64,000 nucleotides of DNA from DASQYE01 sp036389315 (GTDB lineage: Bacteria > Acidobacteriota > Blastocatellia > Pyrinomonadales > Pyrinomonadaceae): the NCBI GenBank assembly GCA_036389315.1, contig DASVQF010000016.1, forward strand, positions 85,726 to 149,725, given 5' to 3'. The notes beneath the pieces were generated by a model, which was given only the letters and a program-made list of their open reading frames with translations, was not told the DNA's origin and made no database searches. The stretch's first letter is position 1, and each line of letters opens with the position of its first letter. The position numbers were made by a program, and so were the translations under genes. Positions 1 to 9,064 of the stretch are shown here, piece by piece.

Positions 1-1
1 A

Positions 2-3000
2 GGGACGCGCACCTCTACGCTCTATCGCGGCGACGTAGGGGGAAGCCCGCTCGTAAAGAACACCGGACTCTCGGGTATAACCTTTCCAAGCTCTCTGCCT
101 ACGGGGACGGTCGGCAACACGACGAGCAGTTTCGTCCTCCCCGGCCCATGTGCGAGCCCTCCATGCACGGCGCAATTCCTCTTCGCCTCCCTTAATGGCG
201 ACATCCTGGGCTGGAACTCGAACGCGCCCGCCACAGGCTCAACCACAGCAGTCGTCGCCGCCAGCGACCCAACCGCCGTCTACACGGGCCTCGCCCTAGC
301 CACCAACGGCGGCACGAGCCGGCTCTACGCCGCAGACTTTAAGAACGGCCAGATTGATGTCTACGACGGCAACTTCACTTTGACGAGCGTGCCGGGCGGC
401 TTCGCCGACGGGAGCATCACGCCCGGCTTCTCCCCTTACAACATCCAGGCGATCACCATCGGCTCCGTTACCTGGCTCTACGTCACCTATGCCAAGGTGG
501 GCGTCGGCGGTCGCCCCGAAGACGGCATAGGCAACGGCTTCGTCCGCCGCTTCGACTTCGACGGCGTGGTCGATGCCGGCTTCGCCATTAACAACGGGGC
601 GCTCAACACGCCCTGGGGATTGACGCGAGCCCCGGCCAGCTTCGGCATCTTCGGCAACGCGCTGCTGGTCGGCAACTTCGGCACAGGCAACCCGAGCATA
701 CACGCCTTCGACCCTAATACGGGCGCTCTGCTCAGCGCGCTTCAGAACGAGGCTGGACAGGGGATAGTCATCAACAGGCTATGGGCGCTCATCTTCGGCA
801 ATGGCGGAAACGGCGGCGACCCCAACACGCTCTACTTTAGCGCAGGCATCGGCGAAGAGGAGCACGGCCTCTTCGGTAAGCTTCAGCCGACGACCGCACA
901 GGCCACCTCGCTCGTCCAGTTCGGCACAGCCACCACGAGCATCAGCGAAGCAGGCGGCCACCTGGACATCACGGTCACGCGCGATGGTGATACTTCAGGG
1001 ACGGCGACGGTCAACTACGCCACCTTCGACCAGAGTTTGTCCGGTCATGCCTCGCAGAAGACCGACTATGAGCTGGCGGTCGGGAGGCTGACGTTTGCGC
1101 CCGGCGAGACCTCCAAGACCTTCCGCATCCTGATCGTAGACGACCTCTTCGACGAGAACGACGAGGTGATAGACCTGATGCTCTCGAACCCGACGGGCAC
1201 TGGTGTAGGGCTCGGGAGCCCGAACACGGCCCAGGTCACAATCCTGGACAACGACACGGGCGCTCCCGCCTCGAACCCGATAGACGGCGCACAGTTCTTC
1301 GTCCGCCAGCATTACCTGGACTTTTACAACCGCGAACCCGAAGCAGGCTCGACTTCTCTCGTCAACCAGATCACAGCCTGCGGCGCGAACGCGCAATGCA
1401 TCTACCAGAAGAGGGTTGATGTCTCGAATGCCTTCCTCAGCTCGAATGAATTCCGAGAGACCGCCTTTCTGGATGTTTTCACGCACCTGGCGGCCTACGG
1501 CACGCGGCCGCTCTACGGCCAGTTCCAGATCGGCACGCAGGCCCTTCAGCGCGGCGTAGTCTTCGGCACGCCGGAGACTGCCGCGCAGCTCGAAGCCAGC
1601 AAGCAGGCTTACTTCAACGAGTTCGTCACGCGCCCCGAATTTGTCGCCAGATACCCCGCGTCGCAGACCAACACGCAGTTTGTCGAGGCGCTGCTCGCGA
1701 GCGCCGGTCTCGCGCCCGCCCAGGTGCGGCTCTTCCTCGTCAACCTGACGAACGCGCAGGAGAACCCGCCGGCCACTCCAACAAGCTCGAACGGCGGCGG
1801 CCCGCGTCCTGCTTCATTCGGCACGGCGCGTCTGCAATTCAACGCGGCGCAGACGGCCATGACCTTCAGCTCGACCGTCAATAACATTGACTTCACAGGC
1901 TTCCAGACGCCGGGCGAAGCCAACGACAACCTGACCGTCGCGCACATCCACGCGGGCCCGTCCGTCACGCCTGCCGTAAACGGCCCCGTCGTGTGGGGCT
2001 TCTTCGGCACTCCGTTCAACGACAACAACCCGAACGACCAGGTGGTGACTCCGTTCACCTCAGGCGTCGGCGGCAGTGTGAGCGGCAAGTGGGACGCGCC
2101 CGAAGGCAACGGCACGACGCTCGCGGCGCAGCTCTCCAACCTGCGAGAGGGGCGTGCCTACGTCAACTTCCATACGGCGCAGTTCGGCGGCGGCGAGATA
2201 CGCGGCAACATCCCTGCGGCCACGTCCCTGCGAGACGCGCTCATCGCCGGATTGAACGGCGGGACGGAGACGCGCGCCACTGTGCTCCGCAAGGTCGCAG
2301 AGCAGGAGGAGCTGCGGCTGAGAGAGACGAACGGCGCGGTCGCGCTGGTCGGCTTCTTCGAGTACTTCAGAAGAGACCCAGACCAGGACTCGTTCAATAA
2401 GCTGTTGGACTGGCTCAACTCCTTCAACGGGGACATCAACCGCGAGACGGCCAGAATCTTCATCACGTCGCCGGAATACCGGCAACGCTTCGGCAGTGAC
2501 CCGCCGGGGCTCTTCGCCAATACCGCGCCGGACGCCGTAGACGACACGGCACTGACGGCCATCAACACGCCGATCAGCATCAACGTGCTCGCCAACGACA
2601 CGGACTTCGAGAACGTCTCGCTCTCCATCAGCGGCGTCACGCCGGGCACGGGCGGCACGCCTGCCATCGTCGGCAACCGCGTGCTCTTTACGCCCGCGCC
2701 CAACTTCACGGGCACGGCCAGCTTCCAGTACACCATCACGGACAACGGCACCAGGCCCTTTGACTCTGTGAATCCGCTGCCCGACCCCAAGTCCGACACG
2801 GCGACCGTCCAGGTCACGGTCAGCCAGTTCTTGCCCTCGACGATTCAGTTGAGCGCCGCAAGCTACGGCGCGGGCGAAGGGGACGGCCGAGCTACGTTAG
2901 TCGTCACGCGCACGATTGCCACAGCCGGCGCTACGTCGCGGGTCGATTACGTGACGAGCGACTCTGCGGGGCTCAATAACTGCAACGTCAATACGGGCGA

Positions 3001-3952
3001 TGCTTCGGCCCGTTGCGACTACACTGCGGTCGGGGGCACACTCGTCTTCCTGCCCGGAGAGACGATGAAGGCCATCACCATCCCCATCATTAACGATGTC
3101 TATGTCGAGGGGCCGGAAGTATTGACCTTCACGTTGAGCAACGCGGGCCCGGACACGCTGGGCGCACAGAGCAGCGCGAGCGTCACCATCACCGACAATG
3201 ATGCTGCTCCCGGCGCGCCCAACCCAATAGACACTCGCTCGTTCCTCGTCCGCCAGTTCTACCTGGACATGCTCAACCGCGAGCCAGACCCGCCGGGCCT
3301 GGCCGCATGGCTCAACCGTCTGAACACCTGCCCGCAGCCGGGCGAGACCATTCAGAACTGCGACGAGATAGAAGTGGCTTCGGCCTTCTTCCGCTCGCCG
3401 GAGTTCTTCGACCGGGCCTACTTCATCTACAAGTTCTACGAGGCTGCGCTGGGTCGTCAGCCGCAATACGATGAATACCAGAGAGACCTGCGGAGGCTGA
3501 CAGGCTTCCTGACGGCGGAAGAACTGGAACAGAGAAAGCAGCAGTTCGCCGAAGAGTTCGTCAACCGCGCGGAGTTCCGCTCGCTCTACGATTCGTTCGG
3601 CAGCGGGCAGCCGTTCGTGGACGCCGTGCTCTCAAGAGCAGGGACGGCAAGGCCCGGAGTCGGAGCGGCGACGGTCGTGACCTCGAACAGGGTGAGTGTG
3701 ATTAACAGGATGGCAGCCAGCCAGATCACCAGGGCGCAAGGCTTAAGAGAGTTGATGGAAGCGCCTGAGATCAGCCAGCGGTTCTTCAACAAGGCGTTTG
3801 TGGTCGTGGCATACTTCGCCTTCCTGAGGAGGAATCCGGACATCGCCTACCTGCAATGGATCAACCTCCTGAACACGACGGGAGACTACAGGGAGATGAT
3901 AAGAGGCTTCTTGCAGTCTGCCGAGTATCGCTTCCGCTTCGCGCCGACCTAA
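2..3952 (+). CDS. Multidomain secreted/surface protein (TIGR03118-like, Calx-beta, DUF4214, CHRD), 5' truncated
   Basis: The reading frame is open from base 2 to the TAA at 3950-3952, so the start lies before the window. Domain order by position: a TIGR03118-type region (about 2-885; landmarks NGDILGWN, LYAADFKNG, LNTPWGL, LLVGNFGTG, HGLFG); Calx-beta (about 905-1250, ending ILDNDTG); DUF4214 first half (about 1260-1725); CHRD domain (about 1730-2225, with the HIHAG motif); DUF4214 second half (about 2226-2500); cadherin/Ig-like module (about 2520-2825, NVLANDTDFENVS and FTGTASFQYTITDNG); a second Calx-beta (about 2840-3215, TITDNDAAP); and a second DUF4214 (about 3220-3950). This architecture is typical of exported adhesion or matrix-type proteins; the substrate is unknown. 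No PEP-CTERM or other sorting tail is visible at the C-terminus. An in-frame TTG at 380 is not a credible start because the TIGR03118 homology begins upstream of it. Confidence 0.88.
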   Translation, partial: GTRTSTLYRGDVGGSPLVKNTGLSGITFPSSLPTGTVGNTTSSFVLPGPCASPPCTAQFLFASLNGDILGWNSNAPATGSTTAVVAASDPTAVYTGLALATNGGTSRLYAADFKNGQIDVYDGNFTLTSVPGGFADGSITPGFSPYNIQAITIGSVTWLYVTYAKVGVGGRPEDGIGNGFVRRFDFDGVVDAGFAINNGALNTPWGLTRAPASFGIFGNALLVGNFGTGNPSIHAFDPNTGALLSALQNEAGQGIVINRLWALIFGNGGNGGDPNTLYFSAGIGEEEHGLFGKLQPTTAQATSLVQFGTATTSISEAGGHLDITVTRDGDTSGTATVNYATFDQSLSGHASQKTDYELAVGRLTFAPGETSKTFRILIVDDLFDENDEVIDLMLSNPTGTGVGLGSPNTAQVTILDNDTGAPASNPIDGAQFFVRQHYLDFYNREPEAGSTSLVNQITACGANAQCIYQKRVDVSNAFLSSNEFRETAFLDVFTHLAAYGTRPLYGQFQIGTQALQRGVVFGTPETAAQLEASKQAYFNEFVTRPEFVARYPASQTNTQFVEALLASAGLAPAQVRLFLVNLTNAQENPPATPTSSNGGGPRPASFGTARLQFNAAQTAMTFSSTVNNIDFTGFQTPGEANDNLTVAHIHAGPSVTPAVNGPVVWGFFGTPFNDNNPNDQVVTPFTSGVGGSVSGKWDAPEGNGTTLAAQLSNLREGRAYVNFHTAQFGGGEIRGNIPAATSLRDALIAGLNGGTETRATVLRKVAEQEELRLRETNGAVALVGFFEYFRRDPDQDSFNKLLDWLNSFNGDINRETARIFITSPEYRQRFGSDPPGLFANTAPDAVDDTALTAINTPISINVLANDTDFENVSLSISGVTPGTGGTPAIVGNRVLFTPAPNFTGTASFQYTITDNGTRPFDSVNPLPDPKSDTATVQVTVSQFLPSTIQLSAASYGAGEGDGRATLVVTRTIATAGATSRVDYVTSDSAGLNNCNVNTGDASARCDYTAVGGTLVFLPGETMKAITIPIINDVYVEGPEVLTFTLSNAGPDTLGAQSSASVTITDNDAAPGAPNPIDTRSFLVRQFYLDMLNREPDPPGLAAWLNRLNTCPQPGETIQNCDEIEVASAFFRSPEFFDRAYFIYKFYEAALGRQPQYDEYQRDLRRLTGFLTAEELEQRKQQFAEEFVNRAEFRSLYDSFGSGQPFVDAVLSRAGTARPGVGAATVVTSNRVSVINRMAASQITRAQGLRELMEAPEISQRFFNKAFVVVAYFAFLRRNPDIAYLQWINLLNTTGDYREMIRGFLQSAEYRFRFAPT

Positions 3953-3994
3953 GCCTGAGAGGCCCTCAAGCAAGTACCGCGAGGGATTAAAGGT

Positions 3995-4037
3995 GAAAGG
4001 CCATAGCAGGCATTAAGGCTATGGCCTTTCAGTTTTC
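3995..4037 (+). terminator. Rho-independent terminator after the surface protein gene
   Basis: A 13-bp perfect inverted repeat (arms 3995-4007 and 4018-4030, 10-base loop) is followed by a short TTTT run. It lies 43 bases after the stop of the upstream gene and before the SpoIIM-family gene. Confidence 0.75.
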
Positions 4038-4093
4038 AGGCGCAAAGCGGGCGGCCGATGTTAATATAAGGGCTGACTGCTGAATGCTTCTTT

Positions 4094-5053
4094 ATGTCTT
4101 CCAATCGCTTCATCAATCAACGTAAGAATGCCTGGCAGCGCCTTGAGGATTTGCTGGCGCTGTTGGATCGTTCCTCCCTGCGTCGCCTGCATCGGGAAGA
4201 GGTGCGCGAGCTGGGACGCATTTACCGGCGCACGGCCTCAGACCTGGCAATAGCGCGGGCCGAATCTCGCGACCCGCGCCTGATTAATTATCTCAACAGC
4301 CTGGTCATTCGCGCGCACGGCCGCATCTACCAGGCAGACGTGCAGGGCGGCCGCCGCCTGCACCATTTCTTCACGCAGGACTTTCCGCGAACTTTCCGCC
4401 GCACGTGGCGCTACACGGCCGTCACGTTTACTTTCTTCTGGCTCTTCTTCGCCGTCGGGTTTTTGGGCACGTGGCGCGACGCGGACTTCTCGGAGTTCGC
4501 GGGCGTGAGCCCCGAGATGCGTTACGTCGTCAACGCGCGCATACACTGGTGGGAGACTTTGAACGAGGCGAACCAGATCGGCTCCAGCCAGATTTTGACG
4601 AACAATATCGGCGTCACCTTTTACGCTTTCGCCCTCGGCGCGCTCTTTGGCGTCGGCACTCTGTATGTGATGGCCTACAACGGCGTGAACTTCGGCGCGG
4701 TCTTCGCGCTGGTCTACCGCGCGGGCTACGGCAACGAGTTGCTTAAGTTCGTCGTCGGCCACGGCGTGATAGAGCTTTCGTGCATCTTCATAGCAGGAGG
4801 CGCGGGCCTGCTTGTCGGAAGCGCGCTGCTCATGCCCGGCGACCTCTCGCGCGCAGACGCCCTGAAGACGCGCGGCCTGGAAGCGATTCGGCTGATTGCA
4901 GGCTGCGCCGCGCTGCTCGTGCTGGCCGGAATCATCGAAGGCTTCATCTCGCCCGCGCCCATCAATCCGGCGATCAAGTTCGGCGTCGCCGTGCTCACAG
5001 GCATAGCTCTCTACAGCTACCTGCTGCTCGCGGGAAGGAATGATGAAGGATGA
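4094..5053 (+). CDS. SpoIIM-family (stage II sporulation protein M-like) integral membrane protein
   Basis: A 319-residue protein with a basic N-terminal helical domain (about residues 1-100) followed by several hydrophobic membrane segments (around 113-132, 170-200, 208-245, 272-312). The N-terminal Arg/Glu-rich pattern and the membrane core match the SpoIIM/DUF95 family. In non-sporulating bacteria this family is often encoded beside MoxR, DUF58 and DUF4129 genes, and that cluster follows here on the opposite strand, so a role in the same membrane-associated system is likely; the function itself is unknown. No clear Shine-Dalgarno is seen. The last residues (NDEG) and the stop codon lie inside a repeat arm shared with other intergenic elements. 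Confidence 0.85.
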   Translation: MSSNRFINQRKNAWQRLEDLLALLDRSSLRRLHREEVRELGRIYRRTASDLAIARAESRDPRLINYLNSLVIRAHGRIYQADVQGGRRLHHFFTQDFPRTFRRTWRYTAVTFTFFWLFFAVGFLGTWRDADFSEFAGVSPEMRYVVNARIHWWETLNEANQIGSSQILTNNIGVTFYAFALGALFGVGTLYVMAYNGVNFGAVFALVYRAGYGNELLKFVVGHGVIELSCIFIAGGAGLLVGSALLMPGDLSRADALKTRGLEAIRLIAGCAALLVLAGIIEGFISPAPINPAIKFGVAVLTGIALYSYLLLAGRNDEG

Positions 5054-5098
5054 AGTAAAGACAGCTTGCTTCTCATTCCGCATTCATCAGTCATCATT
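5039..5098. repeat. Heptamer-type inverted repeat between convergent genes (probable bidirectional terminator)
   Basis: Arms at 5039-5054 and 5083-5098 match at 14 of 16 positions as an inverted repeat around a 28-base core. The left arm is built of GATGAAG-type 7-base units and contains the stop codon of the SpoIIM-family gene. The element fills the gap to the convergent DUF58 gene. Confidence 0.6.
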
Positions 5099-5101
5099 TC
5101 C

Positions 5102-6421
5102 TTAGAGCAGTCCGCGTTCTTTAACCTGCAAATATTTTTCGAGGAGCGCGGGCGCAAGCGCCGCCGCCGTCACGTCCAGCGCAAGGCCCCCTTGTGATTC
5201 AACCAATCGCAGCGCCGCTTCGCGTTGATGGATGATCTCTTCGGCGACAGATTGCGTGAAGAGGTCTTGCGTGGTGGCGGGCGTGTGGCGGACGACCTCT
5301 TTCAGGTCGCGGTCGCCGATGGTGACGACGAGCGGGAGATGGCGCGGCCGCAGCAGCTTGAGCGAAGTCAGAAGCTCGCGCGAGCCCTCTTCGTCCACGA
5401 GGTCTGTGAGGACGACGACCAGAGCGCGCCGTTTGCAGTTGGCGGCGATGAACTCGAAGGCCCGCGCATAAGAGGGCTCGATCATCTCGGGCTCGACGGC
5501 GTGCAGGGCTTCGAGCGCGGCGTCCATGTGCTCTGAGCCGCGCTTGGGCGGCAGGTAGGCTTTGATGCGGCGGCCAAAGACGACAATGCCTGCGTTGTCG
5601 CCACCGCGCGCCGCCGCAGACATCAGAGCGAGCGTGGCGTGAATCGCCAGGTCTAGCTTGGTCTCGCGCTCTATGCGAGCCGTCATCAAGCGCCCGGCGT
5701 CGAGGGCTACGAGGATGGTCTGGTCGCGCTCGATCTGGTACTGGCGCGTCGTGAGCTTGCCACGCCGGGCCGTCGCCGTCCAGGAGACGTGGCGCAACTC
5801 GTCGCCCCTGACGTAGTCGCGCAGGGATTCAAACTCGCGCCCCTCGCCGCGCCAGGAAGAACGGCGATGCGCCGACACTAGGGAGCGAGCGCCCAAAGCC
5901 TTCAGCTCGGCTTCGCGCGCCCGCCGCATGTTCGGATAGACCTTAACGACCGTCGGCTCGCCCGTCATCGTCTGGCACCACGCCAGATTGAAACGGGAGA
6001 GGTAACGCACGGCCGTCTGGCCGAACTCGAAGCGCCCACGCTTGGGCGGCTTCAACTCGTAGACGAGCGAGGCCGTCATCTGCGCCTCGACGCGAATGCG
6101 CGCCTCGCGCATCCCCTTAAGCTGCATCTGCGGCGGATACTCATCCTTGACCCAGAGGGTCAACGCTCGCGGCGTGCTGTTTGAGACCGTAACGCGCACC
6201 TCCGTTTCCGCGCCGACAGCAAAGCGCCCGCCGAACTCGCGCTCGACTCTCAAGCCCCTGGGCCAGGGGCTCATGCGCGCATCCACGAGCGCAAAGGTGA
6301 GCAGCACTATGTCATAACCGAGCGTCAGCCAGCGCAGGCCCGGCCGCCCCCACGAGAGCGAAAGCGGAATGAAGCCCACGGCCAGCAAGACGTAGAAGAG
6401 CTTGGTGAAAACGAAACGCAT
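5102..6421 (-). CDS. DUF58 domain protein (VWA-like, MoxR partner)
   Basis: Two N-terminal membrane helices (about residues 5-45) are followed by a beta-rich region and then the DUF58 core with the landmark EGREFESLRDYVRGDELRHV and a VWA-like fold (ILVALDAGR). Proteins of this family are encoded with MoxR ATPases and are thought to act as membrane-anchored partners or substrates of the chaperone-like ATPase. The ATG at 6421 is preferred: an upstream in-frame start at 6508 would overlap the MoxR gene by 65 bases, while 6421 leaves a 22-base gap. The predicted product is then 439 residues. The gap to MoxR contains a copy of the ATTTTGG repeat that runs directly into the start codon, and no normal ribosome binding site is visible. 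Confidence 0.88.
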   Translation of the reverse strand: MRFVFTKLFYVLLAVGFIPLSLSWGRPGLRWLTLGYDIVLLTFALVDARMSPWPRGLRVEREFGGRFAVGAETEVRVTVSNSTPRALTLWVKDEYPPQMQLKGMREARIRVEAQMTASLVYELKPPKRGRFEFGQTAVRYLSRFNLAWCQTMTGEPTVVKVYPNMRRAREAELKALGARSLVSAHRRSSWRGEGREFESLRDYVRGDELRHVSWTATARRGKLTTRQYQIERDQTILVALDAGRLMTARIERETKLDLAIHATLALMSAAARGGDNAGIVVFGRRIKAYLPPKRGSEHMDAALEALHAVEPEMIEPSYARAFEFIAANCKRRALVVVLTDLVDEEGSRELLTSLKLLRPRHLPLVVTIGDRDLKEVVRHTPATTQDLFTQSVAEEIIHQREAALRLVESQGGLALDVTAAALAPALLEKYLQVKERGLL

Positions 6422-6440
6422 CAATCCAAAATCTAAAGCG
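6422..6440 (-). repeat. ATTTTGG-type heptamer repeat fragment between MoxR and DUF58 genes
   Basis: Read on the minus strand this is TTTAGATTTTGGATTG, abutting the DUF58 ATG. It is the same unit family as the larger array at 7396-7495. Confidence 0.55.
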
Positions 6441-6443
6441 GGC

Positions 6444-7397
6444 TTATCTCGGCACTTCGACGGCCTGAAGGATGTCTGTGATGACGGCGTCGGGAGTTGC
6501 GCCGTCAAGTTCGGCCTCGGCGCGCAGGGCCAGGCGATGACGAAGGACTGGGCGCGCTATGTCGCGCACGTCGTCGGGCGTTGTGAACTCTCTGCCGCGC
6601 AGGGCCGATAAAGCTTTGGTGCAGAGCAGCAGCGCGACCGAAGCGCGGGGGCTCGCGCCGTAGAGCACAGACGGATGGGCGCGCGTGCGGCGCACAATGT
6701 CAACGACGTAGTGCTGTACGCCCTGCTCCATGCGCGCGTTGCGGACTTCCATGCGGCAGCGCGAGATGGCGTCGGCCTCGGCGAGCGGGCGTATGTCAAC
6801 CTGTTCGAGGCGGCGCGCGTTAAATCCTGCGTCCCAGTTGGCGACGACCTGCTGCTCAGCCCTCTCTTCGGGGTAGTCAAGCAGGATTTTCAGCAGGAAG
6901 CGATCAAGCTGTGCTTCCGGCAGCGGGTAAGTGCCCTCGTACTCGATGGGGTTCTCGGTGGCGAGGACTGTAAAGAGCGGCGAGAGCGGGTGCGGCTCGC
7001 CGTCAATCGTGACCTGCCTCTCTTCCATCGCTTCCAGCAGAGCGGCCTGCGTCTTGGGCGGCGTGCGATTGATCTCGTCCGCCAAGAGAATGTCCGTAAA
7101 GATTGGCCCACGCCGGAGCGTGAAGTCTGAGGTCGCGACGTTGAAGACGTTCGTGCCCGTGATGTCGGAAGGCATCAGGTCGGGCGTGAACTGTATGCGG
7201 CTAAAGCCTGCGCCGATGATGCGCGAAAGGGTCTTGACGGTCAGGGTCTTGGCCGTGCCGGGCACGCCCTCTATGAGCGCATGGCCCTCGGCCAGCAAAG
7301 CGACCAATATCTGCTCGATGGGCTCGTCCTGGCCGACGACCACCTTGCGCAGCTCCGTCAGAATATGTTCGACAGTTGAGGAGACGTATTCAAGCAT
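6444..7397 (-). CDS. MoxR-family AAA+ ATPase
   Basis: A MoxR ATPase of about 317 residues. Walker A reads GVPGTAKT, Walker B ILLADEINR, followed by the family signature PPKTQAALLEAMEE, then FTVLATENPIEYEGTYPLPEAQLDRF (sensor 1 region) and the arginine-rich lid. MoxR proteins act as chaperone-like ATPases together with VWA/DUF58 proteins, and the DUF58 gene is immediately downstream. The ATG at 7397 is chosen; an in-frame TTG four codons earlier (7409) lies inside an intergenic repeat. Probably the second gene of a minus-strand operon with DUF4350 and DUF4129 upstream. Confidence 0.92.
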   Translation of the reverse strand: MLEYVSSTVEHILTELRKVVVGQDEPIEQILVALLAEGHALIEGVPGTAKTLTVKTLSRIIGAGFSRIQFTPDLMPSDITGTNVFNVATSDFTLRRGPIFTDILLADEINRTPPKTQAALLEAMEERQVTIDGEPHPLSPLFTVLATENPIEYEGTYPLPEAQLDRFLLKILLDYPEERAEQQVVANWDAGFNARRLEQVDIRPLAEADAISRCRMEVRNARMEQGVQHYVVDIVRRTRAHPSVLYGASPRASVALLLCTKALSALRGREFTTPDDVRDIARPVLRHRLALRAEAELDGATPDAVITDILQAVEVPR

Positions 7398-7495
7398 TTT
7401 GGATTTCAAGCTTCAGATTTAAGATCGGCTCGCAATTTCAGGCGACTAAGGATATGTCTTTCAATCCAAAATCCAAAATCTAAAATCCAAAATTG
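7396..7495. repeat. ATTTTGG/CCAAAAT heptamer array with inverted arms between DUF4350 and MoxR
   Basis: The right side (7462-7495) is a tandem array of 7-base units alternating ATTTTGG and ATTTTAG on the minus strand. The left arm at 7396-7406 is the inverted copy of 7483-7493. The right arm contains the DUF4350 stop codon and encodes its last residues (NFGF); the left arm ends in the MoxR start codon. The A/T-rich array stands out from the GC-rich flanks. Confidence 0.7.
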
Positions 7496-9009
7496 TCTTT
7501 CGCCTGTTTGATCTCGCGCGAGCGCATGCGGAGGCCGAGCGTGCGTTCCACCTCGCGTAGGCGCTTGACCAGCTCAAGCGAGCGGCGGGCATTGGTGGGC
7601 CCACCCTGGATGGTCTCTTCGCAATCGCGCATCAGGGTTTCCAGTTGCTCGCGGTTAAGGGAGGAGCGCGCGGCGACGCGGGCGGCGATCTCAGCGCGCG
7701 TGCTGTTGTGCTCGACCCCGGCGTAGCGCGCAAGCACGCGCCGCGTCCTCGTATAGATGTTTTCGATGGCCAGATCGTAGGCCCGCGCCCGCTCTTGCAG
7801 CTCAGCCATCGAGGCGACAAATTCCAGGCTCGAACGCCTGTCCACCACGGCCAGCGGGAGAGGGCGCGCAAACCTTCGCCCCCTAGTCCACAGCACCAGG
7901 AGGACGAGAAGCGTCGCTTGGCCCAACGCGGCGAGAATGGGCGTGCCCTCGAAGTAGGCGATCATCTCGTTACGGATGATCGTGTGGCCCTGGTGATACT
8001 CGTCGAAGGCTGTGAGCCCGCCGCCTGCGACGAGGTTGAGGGCGAGCTGTAAGTTGTCTGCGCGCGCAAGGCCGGTGTTGGCGACGATGAAAGGGTCGCT
8101 GAGGATAATGATGCGCCCAGCGCCGTGCGGGTAATCCGCAAGCAGCGGGCCGCCCTGACCGGCCAGGTGAACGATGGGCGCGGGTGATTCCAGGGCAGGG
8201 CGCACAGCAGGCTTGGGCTGCGGTGACGGCGCGGCGCGAGGTATGGGCGAAGGCTCTGCTCTGGGCCCAGTCCCGGGCGCAGGTGGCGGAGGCTCTTCGC
8301 TCGCCCCTTCCGGTGCGGGTGAATCATCTTCGGAGCGGACGGTGGCGACGTTTGCTGCCTCCTCGCCTGCACCAGCTTCCTCATCATCCTCGCTCTTCGC
8401 GCTCTTTCCGGCGCGGGCAGCCCTTTCGGCGCGCTCTTCGTCCGGCTGCCAGATGTGTATCAGGGCGGCGAAGCGCGACGGCAAGACCGTTTCGACCGCG
8501 CTCGTGAGCGAGGTGGGCTGCGCCGGGCGCGCTAAGGGGACGCCGGCCGTCATCGCTTCGGGATTATCCGGTTGGGCATCCGGCGTCGGGTACTGTTTAA
8601 GCTCTGTGGCGATGCGCCAGTTGCCCGAAGGCGGAAGCAGTCGCGGGTTGGGCCTGCGGTCGATGATCACGAGACGGCCGCCACGCTCGACCCACAAAAG
8701 CAGGCTCTCGATCTCTTCAGTCTCCAAAGGGATTTTCGGTTGCAGAAGGACAAAGGTCTTGGGCTTTGCGCCGCCAGCCTTGACGAGCGCGGCCGTCTGT
8801 TCACGCCAGCGCGTCACCTCGCGCCCACTCTCTTGCAGAAAATCATAGAGCGCGCGCGTCCCCGTCGCCCCGGCGTTATAGGTCGAGCGGTCTGGTTCGT
8901 ACTCCGTATCGGGCGTCTTCTCTATCTCCACGTACGAAGCCGCGTTGAGCCCGATGAGTGCTAAGAGCACGACGCCGATGCCGATAATGATGCCGAGACG
9001 CTGGCGCAT
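7480..9009 (-). CDS. DUF4350 domain membrane protein
   Basis: A 509-residue protein. An N-terminal membrane helix (residues 5-25) is followed by the DUF4350 domain (about 40-340; landmarks GTRALYDFLQESG, RLVIIDRR, LLADYPHGAGRIIILSDPFI) and a second membrane helix near 360-380. A Pro/Ala/Glu-rich low-complexity insert occupies about residues 195-275. The C-terminal region resembles the helical tail common in this family. It sits between DUF4129 and MoxR genes, a conserved neighbourhood. The function is unknown; an envelope role with the MoxR system is inferred from context. The C-terminal NFGF and the stop are written by an intergenic repeat, so the true ancestral end may differ. Confidence 0.83.
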   Translation of the reverse strand: MRQRLGIIIGIGVVLLALIGLNAASYVEIEKTPDTEYEPDRSTYNAGATGTRALYDFLQESGREVTRWREQTAALVKAGGAKPKTFVLLQPKIPLETEEIESLLLWVERGGRLVIIDRRPNPRLLPPSGNWRIATELKQYPTPDAQPDNPEAMTAGVPLARPAQPTSLTSAVETVLPSRFAALIHIWQPDEERAERAARAGKSAKSEDDEEAGAGEEAANVATVRSEDDSPAPEGASEEPPPPAPGTGPRAEPSPIPRAAPSPQPKPAVRPALESPAPIVHLAGQGGPLLADYPHGAGRIIILSDPFIVANTGLARADNLQLALNLVAGGGLTAFDEYHQGHTIIRNEMIAYFEGTPILAALGQATLLVLLVLWTRGRRFARPLPLAVVDRRSSLEFVASMAELQERARAYDLAIENIYTRTRRVLARYAGVEHNSTRAEIAARVAARSSLNREQLETLMRDCEETIQGGPTNARRSLELVKRLREVERTLGLRMRSREIKQAKDNFGF

Positions 9010-9016
9010 AATTTAA

Positions 9017-9064
9017 GGGATGAGGGCGGAGGGATGAAGAAAAGCATTCTTTTCATCCCTCCTT
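9017..9064. repeat. GGGATGA heptamer element between DUF4129 and DUF4350
   Basis: Four consecutive 7-base units start at 9017 (GGGATGA, GGGCGGA, GGGATGA, AGAAAAG), then a 4-6 base core and an inverted arm to about 9062. The right arm contains the DUF4129 stop codon (9053-9055) and its last codons (KEG). Confidence 0.65.

Noticed and set aside
7397..7409. TTG at 7409 as the MoxR start
   Set aside because: It lies inside the ATTTTGG repeat, and the ATG four codons later begins the family-conserved sequence.
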